DNA of 64,000 nucleotides, from positions 756,001 through 820,000 of the forward strand of contig NZ_LR134376.1 of the NCBI RefSeq assembly GCF_900637545.1, given 5' to 3'. The notes under the pieces were generated by a model. It was given only the letters and a program-made list of their open reading frames with translations, did no database searches and had not been told where the DNA came from. A program made the position numbers and the translations under genes. Positions 34,553 to 45,220 of this stretch are shown one piece after another. The stretch is from Aeromonas encheleia (GTDB lineage Bacteria > Pseudomonadota > Gammaproteobacteria > Enterobacterales > Aeromonadaceae). Every line of letters begins with the position of its first letter. Position 1 is the first letter of the stretch.

Positions 34553-36427
34553 ATGAAGATCCTGATGAACCTGATCCTGCTGCTCGGGCTGTGCGCCACC
34601 CCGGCCCAGGCGGCCCAGGCCCTGCTCGCGGAACCCGCGCTGTCCCGGGAGCTGCAGCAACTGGAGGACGATTTTCATCCCGCCAGGGAGTTTCGGGAGC
34701 GGGTCGCCAGCCTGGTGGCCCAGAGTGACAGCTACCCACCGGACGTGCAGGGGCGGATCGCCCGCCTGCAGTGCTGGGCCATGCCCGCCGAGCGGGACAG
34801 CGAATACCGGCGCATCGTGGCCTTCGCCAGCCAGGAGCTGGCCAGCGCCCGCGCCCGCAAGGACAGGATCACCGAGAGCGGCCTGCTCGCCTGCCGCGCC
34901 CTCCATCAACAGCTGCTCGGCAACATGGCCCAGGCCAGTCAGGATTACGACGACGGGCTGACCCTGGCGCGCCGGCTGGGGGATGACCGGCAGCGCGCCG
35001 ATATCCTCAGCCTGCGTGGCGAGATGTACTCCTATCAGGGGGAGATGGCCGAGGGGCTGATGGAGCTGATAGATGCCCATCGGCGCTACGAGGATCTCGG
35101 GCTGGACAACAAGGGGCGCGAGGTGCTGGCCAAGATCGCCAACGCCTATCGCCGGATGGGGCTCTATGAGCGGGCGGAGGGCTACTTTCAGGAGCTGGAG
35201 CACGACTACCGCAGCCGCAACGAGCAGGAGCACCTGATCGACATCCACTCCCAGCAGGGGCTGCTCTACAGCGAGATGGGGGAATATGACAGGGCCCTGC
35301 CCCTGCTGTCCCGGGCCGAGCAGTTTTACCAGGCCCAGCATCGGGACGGGATGCTGGCCTGGAGCCAGATCGAGATGGCGACCATCTTGCTCAACCAGGG
35401 CAAGACGGCGGAGGCCATGAGCAAGCTGGAGCAGGCCTCCTCGCTGCTGAACCAGCGGGAGGGGGCCGACACCGTGACCCGCGGTCACTGGCACATAGTG
35501 ATGGCCATGGTGCTGGATGCCATGGGGCAGTCGGCCAAGGCGCTGGCGCACCTGGCGCAGGCCGAGCCGATCTTCGGCAGGGAGCAGAACCTGCGCTTCC
35601 TCGCCTGGGTCCACGAGGTGCGGGCCAGGGTGCTGGAGCGACAGGGGCGCATCAAGGAGGCGCTGGCCAGCCTCAAGCAGTTCGTGAAGGCCAATCAGGA
35701 TCTCGAGCGGGTGCTGCAGGAGCAGCGCTCCTTGCAGATGCGCTTCGAATTCGATCTGGCTCGCAAGGAGCTGGAGAACCAGACCCTCAAGACCAAGCAA
35801 CTGCTGCAGGAGGAGAAGCTCAAGCAGCTGCAGGAGCGACGGCAATGGCAAGCGCTGGTGGCTGGGCTGTTGGTGCTGGTGATGGCCATGCTGGTGCTCT
35901 ATCAGCTCGGCCGCACCCGCAAGATGCGCCGGCTCGCCATGACAGATGAGCTCACCGGCATCCACAACCGGCGCCAGATCCAGGCCAAGGGGCGCAAATG
36001 GTTCAGCCAGGCGCGCGAGAGCGGCAAGCCGCTGTGCGTGCTGCTGCTGGACATCGACCACTTCAAGCGGGTCAACGACCGGCTGGGCCACCACGTCGGC
36101 GATCTGGTGCTGACCGCCGTGGCCCAGTGCATCGAGGATCAGCTGCGCAGCCTGGACAGGGTGGGGCGCAACGGCGGCGAGGAGTTCCTGGTGCTGCTGC
36201 CGGAGACCCGGCTCGACGAGGCGGCCGAGGTGGCGGAGCGGATCCGGCTCGAGGTCGCCCGGCTGCGCATCGAGGGGGTCCCAGAGGATCATCCGATCCG
36301 GGTCAGCATCGGCTGTGCCCAGTACCGGCCGCAGGACGACAACCTGGGGGAGCTGATCCGCCGCGCCGACGAGGCCATGTACAAGGCCAAGCAGACCGGG
36401 CGCAACCGGGTGGTGAAGGCCGAATGA
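34553..36427 (+). CDS. Diguanylate cyclase with TPR sensor region
   Basis: Makes cyclic di-GMP. The 624-residue product has a signal peptide (residues 1-20), a periplasmic TPR solenoid (about 60-380), a coiled coil and a transmembrane helix (about 440-460, LVAGLLVLVMAMLVL). The GGDEF domain follows, with active site NGGEEF. RSLD lies five residues before GGEEF and matches the inhibitory I-site. No EAL domain is present. The promoter lies in the spacer after the IS5 remnant. It precedes prfC by 260 bases. Confidence 0.93.
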   Translation: MKILMNLILLLGLCATPAQAAQALLAEPALSRELQQLEDDFHPAREFRERVASLVAQSDSYPPDVQGRIARLQCWAMPAERDSEYRRIVAFASQELASARARKDRITESGLLACRALHQQLLGNMAQASQDYDDGLTLARRLGDDRQRADILSLRGEMYSYQGEMAEGLMELIDAHRRYEDLGLDNKGREVLAKIANAYRRMGLYERAEGYFQELEHDYRSRNEQEHLIDIHSQQGLLYSEMGEYDRALPLLSRAEQFYQAQHRDGMLAWSQIEMATILLNQGKTAEAMSKLEQASSLLNQREGADTVTRGHWHIVMAMVLDAMGQSAKALAHLAQAEPIFGREQNLRFLAWVHEVRARVLERQGRIKEALASLKQFVKANQDLERVLQEQRSLQMRFEFDLARKELENQTLKTKQLLQEEKLKQLQERRQWQALVAGLLVLVMAMLVLYQLGRTRKMRRLAMTDELTGIHNRRQIQAKGRKWFSQARESGKPLCVLLLDIDHFKRVNDRLGHHVGDLVLTAVAQCIEDQLRSLDRVGRNGGEEFLVLLPETRLDEAAEVAERIRLEVARLRIEGVPEDHPIRVSIGCAQYRPQDDNLGELIRRADEAMYKAKQTGRNRVVKAE

Positions 36428-36687
36428 TCCCGCCAAGGCGGCGTCCCGCGCCCCCATCATACCGGGCTGGGTATTTTTCACTCGCGCGGGTATAATGTCG
36501 CGCAATTTTGCTTTGGCTCAGGCGAGAAAACCCATGTAACGCAACGCTCCTCCTTCTTTCCACCGGCTTGGCCAGATGCCAGCCAGCGTGGTGCTGTTGC
36601 GTGTATGTGTGCCGTGAGTTGAATGCGGCAGCCCGGATTTATTCCCACGGTGGCCAAGGCCACCGCTCAATAGAAGAACGTCGAATC

Positions 36688-38274
<1,587 letters not shown>

Positions 38275-38304
38275 TACGCCGCGATGCCGTGATCACGGAT
38301 AAAC

Positions 38305-38330
38305 AAGACCCCGCCTCGGCGGGGTCTTTG
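38305..38330 (+). terminator. prfC terminator
   Basis: A 10-bp GC-rich stem (38306-38315 with 38318-38327) ends in TTTGCTTTAT, right after prfC. Confidence 0.85.
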
Positions 38331-38371
38331 CTTTATGGGGTTCTCGGGCGTCGGTCAGGGGCGCCGGGCGC

Positions 38372-38833
38372 TCAGAAGGCGCGCAACAACCGGGCGGGAT
38401 TACCGGCATAGGTGCCGGGGATCAGGATATCCCGGGTCACGACAGCCCCGGCGCCGATGACGGCACCCCGGCAGATCCGCACGGGCAGGATGGTGGCATT
38501 CGATCCTATGGCGACGCCGTCTTCGATGACAGTCCGTCCCCAGCTGGCGGGATCCGGATCGGGCGCCCCTCCCCGAAACAGATCATTGGCAAACATGACC
38601 CCGTGGCCGATGAAGCAGCGCTCGCCTATGGTGACCTGTTCGCAGATGAAGCTGTGTGACTGGATGCGTGAGCCGCGGCCAATCGACACATGGGCCTGGA
38701 TCTCCACGAAGGGGCCGACGAACACATCGTCGGCCAGGGTGCAGCCGTAGAGGTTGACCGGCTCGATCAGCGTCACGCGCTCACCGAAGCTGACATCGCG
38801 GATCCCGGCGGAGCGCAGTATGGGTTCATTCAT
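38372..38833 (-). CDS. Hexapeptide-repeat acyltransferase
   Basis: Left-handed beta-helix acyltransferase of the WbbJ/WlbB type (153 residues), usually acetylating an amino sugar. Repeats run from about residue 18 to 140 ([41 protein letters not shown]). The catalytic histidine is probably in [11 protein letters not shown]. The closing block [11 protein letters not shown] is typical. Its start overlaps the end of the MarR-GNAT gene by 8 bases, so the two are translationally coupled. Confidence 0.85.
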   Translation of the reverse strand: MNEPILRSAGIRDVSFGERVTLIEPVNLYGCTLADDVFVGPFVEIQAHVSIGRGSRIQSHSFICEQVTIGERCFIGHGVMFANDLFRGGAPDPDPASWGRTVIEDGVAIGSNATILPVRICRGAVIGAGAVVTRDILIPGTYAGNPARLLRAF

Positions 38834-39755
38834 GGCGGGCGCCCTGTTCCAGCGTCATCACCATGCAGATCTCGCAGGCGTCGTGGCCGGTGCAGCCGAG
38901 CGGGCCGGGCAGGTGTTCGAAGCCCAGCGACTCATAGAGCGCGGTCGCCTCCCGCAGCACCGCCGTGGTCTCCAGGTAGCAGCGCCGGTAGCCGAGGGTT
39001 CTCGCCTCAGCCTGGGCCTGCAGCACCAGCCGTCGCCCCAGTCCCAGTCCGCGCAGGGCGGGCAGGAAGTACATCTTCTGCAGCTCGCAGGTCTCGGTCT
39101 CCCCCGCCAGCGGGGCTATGCCACCGCCGCCGAGGATGGTGCCGTCCGGCCCCTCGATGACCCAATAACGGCTGCGCTCACCCTGATAGGTTTCATGGAG
39201 GAAATCGAGATTCGGATCCGTCACCCCATAGCCCTTGTCGGCGGTGAGGCCGTATTCGGCGGAGACGGCCCGCACCACGGCGGCGATGGCGGCATTGTCA
39301 TCCGGGGTGATGGGGCGAATGCGATAACCCTGCTGGCGGCGGGCGCGGGAGAGGGCGCTGCGATAGAGGCGCAGGCCGTCCCACAGCTGTTCACACTCGG
39401 CCTGGCTGAGCTGGGCCAGGGCTTGCTCGGTGGCGCCGTCCATCTCCTGATGCAGAGCCTGCAGCTGGATCTCGCCGGCCCGGGTGAGCCGTGCCTCCTT
39501 GCTGCGCCCATCCGAGGGGTGGGGGTGCCAGTCGATGAGGCCCCGTTCGGCGAGGCGAGCCAGCGGCCGGCTGGCGTTGGACTTGTCGATGCGCAGCCGC
39601 TCGGCCAGCTGCTGGTTGGTGGCGGGGCCGCTCTCCAGCTCGATCAGCAGGTGGGCCTCGAGGGGGGTCAGGGCCAGTGCGCCGCACTGCTGGGAGAGCA
39701 TGCCGAGTTCGCGTACCAGCTCCCGTGACAGGGCGCGCAGGGGACGGGGATCCAT
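38826..39755 (-). CDS. MarR regulator fused to a GNAT acetyltransferase
   Basis: The 309-residue product has an N-terminal MarR winged helix (residues 1-145, [19 protein letters not shown] and SKEARLT). A C-terminal GNAT domain follows (about 146-309, acetyl-CoA loop [17 protein letters not shown], then LYESLGF). Such fusions are known but their targets are mostly undefined. It overlaps an acyltransferase gene downstream, and a TTGGTTG-N7-CAACCAA palindrome lies just before its start, suggesting autoregulation. Confidence 0.9.
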   Translation of the reverse strand: MDPRPLRALSRELVRELGMLSQQCGALALTPLEAHLLIELESGPATNQQLAERLRIDKSNASRPLARLAERGLIDWHPHPSDGRSKEARLTRAGEIQLQALHQEMDGATEQALAQLSQAECEQLWDGLRLYRSALSRARRQQGYRIRPITPDDNAAIAAVVRAVSAEYGLTADKGYGVTDPNLDFLHETYQGERSRYWVIEGPDGTILGGGGIAPLAGETETCELQKMYFLPALRGLGLGRRLVLQAQAEARTLGYRRCYLETTAVLREATALYESLGFEHLPGPLGCTGHDACEICMVMTLEQGARHE

Positions 39756-39769
39756 GTGTCATTGTCCTT

Positions 39770-39790
39770 TTGGTTGTAACCAGCAACCAA
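39770..39790. promoter_or_regulatory. Operator-like inverted repeat upstream of the MarR-GNAT gene
   Basis: TTGGTTG (39770-39776) and CAACCAA (39784-39790) are perfect inverted halves. They lie 14 bases upstream of the MarR-GNAT start codon, consistent with autorepression by a MarR dimer. Confidence 0.6.
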
Positions 39791-39859
39791 TATAGCCAAC
39801 AGGTTGTTACTGGCAATCGCTTTCTTGGGAAGTGAGGCTGGCGGACAGACATAAAAAAA

Positions 39860-39877
39860 GGGCCCGGGAGGGGGCCC
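39860..39877 (-). terminator. Terminator downstream of the OYE gene
   Basis: GGGCCC at 39860-39865 and 39872-39877 forms a 6-bp stem, followed on the minus strand by seven T residues. It closes the old-yellow-enzyme transcript beyond its duplicated tail. Confidence 0.6.
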
Positions 39878-39930
39878 AAACATTGGAAACCCGCGCCGGG
39901 GCGCGGATCCCATCCTTGGTCAGAAGAAGA

Positions 39931-40115
39931 GCCGGTGACACCGGTTCGGCCAACGTGGCGTCGGCCGTGGTGTCACCCGCGGTTCGATTTTCTTTTTATT
40001 CCCGGCTTACACCAGCTCAGCCAGCATGGCGTCGGCCGTGGTGTCACCAGCGGTTCGATTTTCTTTTTATTCCCGGCTTACACCAGCTCAGCCAGCATGG
40101 CATCGGCATAGGGCA
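39931..40115. repeat. 71-bp tandem duplication of the OYE gene 3' end
   Basis: The sequence starting CCCGGCTTACACCAGCTCAG occurs at 40001 and at 40072, a 71-base offset; a third, more diverged copy lies at about 39931-40000. On the minus strand the first two copies each encode DAMLAELV and a stop. The copy overlapping the gene is the functional end. Confidence 0.85.
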
Positions 40116-41115
40116 CCAGCGGCTCGGCCTGTTTCACCTTGCTTAGGTAGTCCGGGTTGGCGATGAGCGGGCGGCCGATGGCGATGAGATCGAAGCGATC
40201 GGCCTTGATGGCTTCGGCAGCGGTCTCGGCACTGTAGTTGCCGACCCCGACCAGGTGGCCATCGTAGTGGGCGCGCAGGTAGTCGGAGGCGCGACCATCC
40301 AGGTAGTCGAAGGTGAGGCTGTCATCGAAGATGCCGAGGTGCACATAGGCCAGGGTGCGGCGGTTGAGCTCGGCCAGCAGATGGTCGAACACGGCGCGGT
40401 CGCGTTTGTCCCCTGCCAGATGCACATAGGCACCGGGGGAGAGGCGCAGCCCCACGCGTTCGGCGCCGATGCGGGCGCTGATCGCATCCACCACCGCCAG
40501 CGCGAAGCGACTCATGTTTTCCGGCGTGCCACCGTACTGGTCGTCGCGCAGGTTGCTCGAATGGTGCAGGAACTGATCGATGAGATAGCCGTTGGCACCG
40601 TGGATCTCGACCCCGTCGAAGCCGGCTTCGATGGCGTTGGCCGCGGCCGTGGCATAGTCCTCGACCAGCTGCTCGATCTCGGCCACCGTCAGGGCGCGCG
40701 GCACCTGATAGACCAGCTCGCGCATGCGCGGCACAGTCCCCTCATGGGCGACGGCAGACGGCGCCAGCACCTCGGCATGGTGGAAGAAGGGGTGAGAGAG
40801 GCGACCCACGTGCCACAGCTGGGCGAAGATCTTGCCACCCTTGGCATGGACGGCGCCGGTGACCTGTTTCCAGCCCTCGATCTGCTCCGGGCTGTAGAGC
40901 CCAGGGGTGTTGGGATAACCCTGTCCGTCCGGGCGTATGATGGTGGCCTCGGAGATGATGAGGCCTATGTCGGCCCGGCGCGCATAGTAGGCGGCCATCT
41001 GCTCGGTGGGCACCAGACCGGGACCGGCCATGCAGCGGGTCAGCGGGGCCATCATGAAACGGTTGGCCAGGGTCAGGGTGCCGTTGAGACGGTAAGGTTG
41101 AAACAGGGTATCCAT
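40078..41115 (-). CDS. nemA: Old-yellow-enzyme family flavin oxidoreductase (NemA-like)
   Basis: FMN-dependent ene-reductase acting on N-ethylmaleimide, nitro-esters and enones with NAD(P)H. The 345-residue product has the FMN-binding NRFMMAPLTRCMA, the substrate pair in EIHGANGYLIDQFL (His and Asn) and AIGRPLIANPDYL. The ATG at 41115 is chosen; one at 41121 is also possible. It is divergent from a TetR gene, the nemRA arrangement, with a CTTGAA-N6-TTCAAG palindrome 24 bases upstream. Its 3' end is tandemly duplicated outside the coding frame. Confidence 0.92.
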   Translation of the reverse strand: MDTLFQPYRLNGTLTLANRFMMAPLTRCMAGPGLVPTEQMAAYYARRADIGLIISEATIIRPDGQGYPNTPGLYSPEQIEGWKQVTGAVHAKGGKIFAQLWHVGRLSHPFFHHAEVLAPSAVAHEGTVPRMRELVYQVPRALTVAEIEQLVEDYATAAANAIEAGFDGVEIHGANGYLIDQFLHHSSNLRDDQYGGTPENMSRFALAVVDAISARIGAERVGLRLSPGAYVHLAGDKRDRAVFDHLLAELNRRTLAYVHLGIFDDSLTFDYLDGRASDYLRAHYDGHLVGVGNYSAETAAEAIKADRFDLIAIGRPLIANPDYLSKVKQAEPLVPYADAMLAELV

Positions 41116-41138
41116 GGTCATCGTCCTCGGGAATGATT

Positions 41139-41156
41139 CTTGAACGTGCATTCAAG
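41139..41156. promoter_or_regulatory. TetR-type operator
   Basis: CTTGAA (41139-41144) and TTCAAG (41151-41156) form a perfect inverted repeat directly upstream of the OYE gene. It is the likely binding site of the divergent TetR regulator. A second palindrome, TTGCACGCAA, lies at 41169-41178. Confidence 0.65.
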
Positions 41157-41294
41157 ACTCTTTTTGTTTTGCACGCAAGTATTTTTTGAGCGAATATTTA
41201 ACCAGGATTGGTCTTGCCTGACCGCTGGGGTAAACTTGCCGCCCTTTTCTACCCTCATCGCCAAGGCGCGATGAGGCCTGCCAACGGAGACCCC

Positions 41295-41864
41295 ATGCGC
41301 ATCGCCGAATTTGATCGTGACCAGGTCCTGCGACATGCCATGGAGGCATTTCGCGCCAGGGGCTATGCCAAGACCACCATGCAGGAGCTGGTGGCCGCGA
41401 CCGGGCTGCACCCGGGCAGCCTCTATGCGGCCTTCGGCAACAAGCGCGGCCTGCTGCTGGCGGCGGTCGATCACTATGTGCAGGAGAAACGCACGCTGCG
41501 CCACGCCAGCTTCGATCGACCCAGCCCGCTGGCCGGGCTGCGGCACTACTTCCAGCAGCTGGTGAACGATGCGCTGCAGGGCTCCTGCCTGGTGACCCGC
41601 GCCCTGATGGAGCTGGCGGAGCAGGACGAGGAGCTGCACCTGCGCTTCAAGGCCATCTATGCCGAGCTGGAGTCCGATCTGACGCTGATCCTGCAACGGG
41701 CGAGGGAGCAGGGGGAGCTGGCCGCGGACAGTGACATCCCGACCCTGACCGCCTTCCTGCAGATCAACATCCAGGGGCTGATCACCTTCGCCCAGTGCCG
41801 CCCCGACCGCCCCCTGCTGGACGCCGTGGTCAGCCACCTGATGGCCGCCCTGACGCCTCGCTAG
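41295..41864 (+). CDS. TetR-family repressor (NemR-like)
   Basis: The 189-residue product has the N-terminal TetR HTH (AMEAFRARGYAKTTMQELVA, then LHPGSLYAAFGNKRG) and an all-helical sensor domain. It has two cysteines (CLVT and FAQCRPDR); NemR in E. coli senses electrophiles and hypochlorite through cysteine, so a similar role is plausible. CGGAGA at 41285 supports the ATG at 41295. It is divergent from the OYE gene and probably represses it. Confidence 0.88.
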   Translation: MRIAEFDRDQVLRHAMEAFRARGYAKTTMQELVAATGLHPGSLYAAFGNKRGLLLAAVDHYVQEKRTLRHASFDRPSPLAGLRHYFQQLVNDALQGSCLVTRALMELAEQDEELHLRFKAIYAELESDLTLILQRAREQGELAADSDIPTLTAFLQINIQGLITFAQCRPDRPLLDAVVSHLMAALTPR

Positions 41865-41947
41865 ATCCTCTGTCGTGCCTATAGCGCCATTTTTTCTCCC
41901 GGCGCTTGCCCCAGTCGGTTCCCTCTTCCATCTTCATGTGAGGTCTG

Positions 41948-43378
41948 ATGGCGGGGGAGAAGGATATGATAAGGAAGGCAAGGTCCCGGGCTATGCTGGC
42001 GCATTTCACCTCGCCACGGCTCTCCATCGCGGAGCGTTTCGCCGCCGGCAAACAGCTGCGTGAGCAGGTTCCCCGTGAATCGCATGCACTGCTGCCGGAG
42101 GTCCTGCCCGGGCGGGATCCCATCGCCGTGCTCAAGGCGCAGGCCGCCACCCGCTTGCAGAAGCTGGTACCGGTGCGCCATGCCAGGATGCAGACCTCCC
42201 CCTTCGCCTTCCTGCGCGGCGCGGCCGCCATCATGGCGGCGGATCTCGTCGACACGCCCCGCTCCGGCCTGATGGTGCAGGCCTGTGGCGACATGCATGT
42301 CGCCAACATCGGCCTCTATGCGAGTGCCGAACGCAATCTGGTGCTGGCCATCAACGACTTCGACGAAACCCACCTCGGCCCCTGGGAGTGGGATCTCAAG
42401 CGGCTGGCCGCCAGCGCCCTGGTGGCGGCCGAATATATCGGGGCCGATGCCGCCCGCCAGCGGGAGGCGGCCAGGATGATCGCGGCCAGCTACCGCATCA
42501 GGCTGCGGGAATACGGGAAAATGGGCTTCATGCGGGTTTGGTATGATCACATCGATCAATCCACAGTGCTCGACGCCTTCTCCACCGATGCCCATCAGCG
42601 CATCGAGGCCACCTTCCTCAAGGCCCGTGGCCGCAACCATCTGCAGGTGCTCGGCAAGATGACCGATCTGGTGGACGATCAGCACAGGATCCGCGAGATC
42701 CACCCCTTCGTCATCCGTGAGACCCATACCGAGGATGGGGAGCCCGTCTACGAGGTGCTCGGTGAGCTGCTGGAGGCCTATTTGGATTCCCTGCCGGAGG
42801 ACAGGCGCATCCTGCTGCAGCGTTACCGGGTCGTGGACGTGGCGCGCAAGGTGGTGGGGGTCGGCAGCGTGGGCACCCGCTGCTGGGTGATCCTGCTGAC
42901 CGGGGCCGACGACGATGATCCGCTGTTCCTGCAGGTCAAGGAGGCGCAGCCCTCGGTGCTGGCGCCCTATTTCACCTCGGCGGACGACAGCGGCAGCCAG
43001 GGGCGGCGGGTGGTGCGGGGTCAGCGCATGATCCAGGGCTCACCGGATATCTTCCTCGGCTGGTGCGAGCTGAAGGGCCGCCACTTCTACGTGCGCCAGC
43101 TGCGGGACATGAAGGGGGGCATAGACATCAGCCCGGGCGCGGTCAAGCCGCGCCACTTCGTCGAGTATTGCCAGCTGTGCGGCTGGGCGCTGGCGCTGGC
43201 CCATGCCAAGTCGGGGGATGCGGCGCAGATCGCCGGCTACCTGGGCAAGTCGGAGGTGATGGATGAGGCCATCGCCGACTTCGCCGTGGCCTATGGCCAG
43301 CGCACCCGTGATGACCACGCCACCCTGCTGGCGGCCATCGCCCGTGGGGATCTGCCGGTGGCCAGCGAGATGCGTTGA
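41948..43378 (+). CDS. DUF2252 family protein
   Basis: The 476-residue product belongs to DUF2252, which has a kinase-like (aminoglycoside-phosphotransferase-like) fold. It shows CGDMHVANIGLYAS and NDFDETHLGPWEWDLKRL, equivalents of the HxxxN and D motifs of that fold. The start at 41948 follows GAGG; an internal ATG at 41966 is an alternative. Function and substrate of the family are not established. It follows the TetR gene by 83 bases and may have its own promoter. Confidence 0.88.
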   Translation: MAGEKDMIRKARSRAMLAHFTSPRLSIAERFAAGKQLREQVPRESHALLPEVLPGRDPIAVLKAQAATRLQKLVPVRHARMQTSPFAFLRGAAAIMAADLVDTPRSGLMVQACGDMHVANIGLYASAERNLVLAINDFDETHLGPWEWDLKRLAASALVAAEYIGADAARQREAARMIAASYRIRLREYGKMGFMRVWYDHIDQSTVLDAFSTDAHQRIEATFLKARGRNHLQVLGKMTDLVDDQHRIREIHPFVIRETHTEDGEPVYEVLGELLEAYLDSLPEDRRILLQRYRVVDVARKVVGVGSVGTRCWVILLTGADDDDPLFLQVKEAQPSVLAPYFTSADDSGSQGRRVVRGQRMIQGSPDIFLGWCELKGRHFYVRQLRDMKGGIDISPGAVKPRHFVEYCQLCGWALALAHAKSGDAAQIAGYLGKSEVMDEAIADFAVAYGQRTRDDHATLLAAIARGDLPVASEMR

Positions 43379-43487
43379 GGCATACCGGTTGAGCCATTTT
43401 ATCCTTCAATCGTATCGGCGCGGCAGTTGAGGGCCCTGTCAGGCTGGTATGCACAGTGGTTGATTGATCGTCATCGGGCTTTATTTG

Positions 43488-43527
43488 CTCCCTTCTCCCC
43501 TTGCGGGAGAAGGGCTGGGGATGAGGG
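43488..43527 (+). repeat. REP-like palindromic repeat 1
   Basis: A 10-bp stem (43490-43499 with 43505-43514) followed by a CTGGGGATGAGGG tail. The unit recurs at 44070 in the same orientation and at 43948 in the opposite orientation, all around the DUF559 gene. Confidence 0.8.
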
Positions 43528-43536
43528 GTGATCCAG

Positions 43537-43872
43537 TCACTGCAATGAGAACCGAATAAACGCCAACACGGCATCCATCTGGCCCAGTACCTCGTTATTC
43601 CACACCCTGATCACCCGAAATCCCTCGCCATTGAGATAGGCCGTTCTGGTGTCGTCATGCCGTTGACCCTCAGGCTGATGATGCTGCGAGCCATCGACCT
43701 CGATCACCAGCCGTTGTTCCACACAGACGAAGTCCACTATGTAGGGGCCTATCGGTAACTGACGGCGGAATTTGAGGCCCATCAACCGGCGATTGCGCAG
43801 CTGAAACCAGGGCAGCTGCTCTGCCAGCGTAGCCTCGGCTCTTAGTCGCTTGGCAAAGAGGTGGGTCTTCAT
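43537..43872 (-). CDS. DUF559 endonuclease-like protein
   Basis: Small (111 residues) nuclease-fold protein related to Vsr/very-short-patch endonucleases. Conserved blocks: RRLMGLKFRRQLPIGPYIVD, then VCVEQRLVIEVDGSQHH, which supply the acidic residues of a PD-(D/E)xK-type site, and GFRVIRVWNNEV. Target unknown. It is bracketed by three copies of a palindromic repeat, one 9 bases past its stop and two upstream, so it may be associated with that repeat family. Confidence 0.85.
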   Translation of the reverse strand: MKTHLFAKRLRAEATLAEQLPWFQLRNRRLMGLKFRRQLPIGPYIVDFVCVEQRLVIEVDGSQHHQPEGQRHDDTRTAYLNGEGFRVIRVWNNEVLGQMDAVLAFIRFSLQ

Positions 43873-43947
43873 GGGATTGATCCAGCGCTGTTTGACTCAC
43901 TAGGTATAGCCACTCTCTATATCGCTGAGTTTGTTCTTCGCCGTTGT

Positions 43948-43980
43948 CCCTCACCCTAGCCCTCTCCCGGAGGGAGAGGG
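43948..43980 (-). repeat. REP-like palindromic repeat 2 (inverse orientation)
   Basis: A CCCTCACCCTAG tail followed by a 9-bp stem (43960-43968 with 43972-43980). It is a diverged inverse copy of the unit at 43488 and 44070. Confidence 0.75.
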
Positions 43981-44069
43981 AACCGATCGAGGTACAGTTT
44001 GGATCGAGCTCCATCATGAGGCTAGTCGGTTTGCTGGTTATCCACGCTCGCACTGTTGGCGACGTATCG

Positions 44070-44109
44070 CTCCCTTCTCCCCTTACGGGAGAAGGGTTGG
44101 GGATGAGGG
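44070..44109 (+). repeat. REP-like palindromic repeat 3
   Basis: Same unit as at 43488 with only two changes, in the same orientation, 582 bases away. Confidence 0.8.
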
Positions 44110-44156
44110 GGCGGTATCAAGATTAGTGCTACCTAAGCCAGACATCACTCGTTCCG

Positions 44157-45074
44157 TTAGTCCGGCTCCTGGCTCACCAGCTCCTTCATCAGATCCTTCA
44201 ACCAGACCAAGGCGGGTTGCTGGGCATGGACCGGATGCCAGACGCAGTTGAGGTGGTAATCGGGCACCGCTTCGGGCAGCGGCAGGCTCTTCAGCGGCCA
44301 GTGGCGGGCCAGCAGCTCGGCCACCATGCTGGGCAGCACCAGCAGGTGGTCGCTCTGGCTGACGATGGCGGCGGCGGACATATAGCTCTGGCTGTTGACC
44401 GAGATGGTGCGACTAAAGCCCTGGGTCTGCAAGAACCTGTCCAGGCTCGCCTCCGAGGTGCCGAGCGGCGAGTGGAACACGTGGGGCATCTCGATCAGCT
44501 GTTGCAGCGTGATCCGCTCCTCGGGAAGTGCCATGCTGGCGCGCACCAGCCCGGCCAGCGGCTCGGTCAGCCAGGTCTCCTTGCCCAGATAACCCGGCAC
44601 CTGCATGTACTCATCGAACCCCAGCACCAGATCGATCTCGCCGCTGGCGAGCTCAGCCTCCGGCAGGCTGTCGCGCAGGATGCGGATCTCTATGGTGACC
44701 CCGGGAGCCAGATCCTTGAGGCGCTGGATCAGCGGCGGGATCAGCACGCACTCCACATAGTCGGTGGTGCAGAGCACGAAGCGGCGCCTGGAGTGGAGCG
44801 GCTCGAATTCCTCTTCCTCGCTGAGATGTTGCTCCAGCAGCCGCAACGCCTGCTGCACCCCCAGGTGCAGCCGCTGGGCGCGGGGGGTCGGCAGCATCCC
44901 CTGGGGGGTGCGCACCAGCAGCGGATCCCCGAAGAAGGTGCGCAGCCGGCCGAGGGCGTGGCTCATGGCAGGCTGGCTGATAAACAGCGATTCGGCGGCG
45001 CGGGTGACGCTGCCCTCCGTCATCAGGTTGTCAAAGGCGAGCAGCAGATTGAGGTCGAGCTGGTGCAGTTTCAT
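44157..45074 (-). CDS. LysR-family transcriptional regulator
   Basis: The 305-residue product has the LysR HTH ([20 protein letters not shown], then [15 protein letters not shown]) and a periplasmic-binding-protein-like effector domain. It is divergent from agmatine deiminase and an amidase gene, so it probably controls agmatine or polyamine use. There is no good ribosome-binding site before the ATG at 45074, so translation may be weak. Its effector is unknown. Confidence 0.92.
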   Translation of the reverse strand: MKLHQLDLNLLLAFDNLMTEGSVTRAAESLFISQPAMSHALGRLRTFFGDPLLVRTPQGMLPTPRAQRLHLGVQQALRLLEQHLSEEEEFEPLHSRRRFVLCTTDYVECVLIPPLIQRLKDLAPGVTIEIRILRDSLPEAELASGEIDLVLGFDEYMQVPGYLGKETWLTEPLAGLVRASMALPEERITLQQLIEMPHVFHSPLGTSEASLDRFLQTQGFSRTISVNSQSYMSAAAIVSQSDHLLVLPSMVAELLARHWPLKSLPLPEAVPDYHLNCVWHPVHAQQPALVWLKDLMKELVSQEPD

Positions 45075-45220
45075 GGGAGGATTATTCGCCGTGCTTATGG
45101 GACAATCCATCCTATTCATTTGATGGATGGGAGCGCAACTTCTTACACTGCGTCCCACTCTTATTTTTCCAAGGTTCCCGGGTAAATTGGGGGGCCTCAA
45201 TCCATGCAAGGAGCCTTGCG

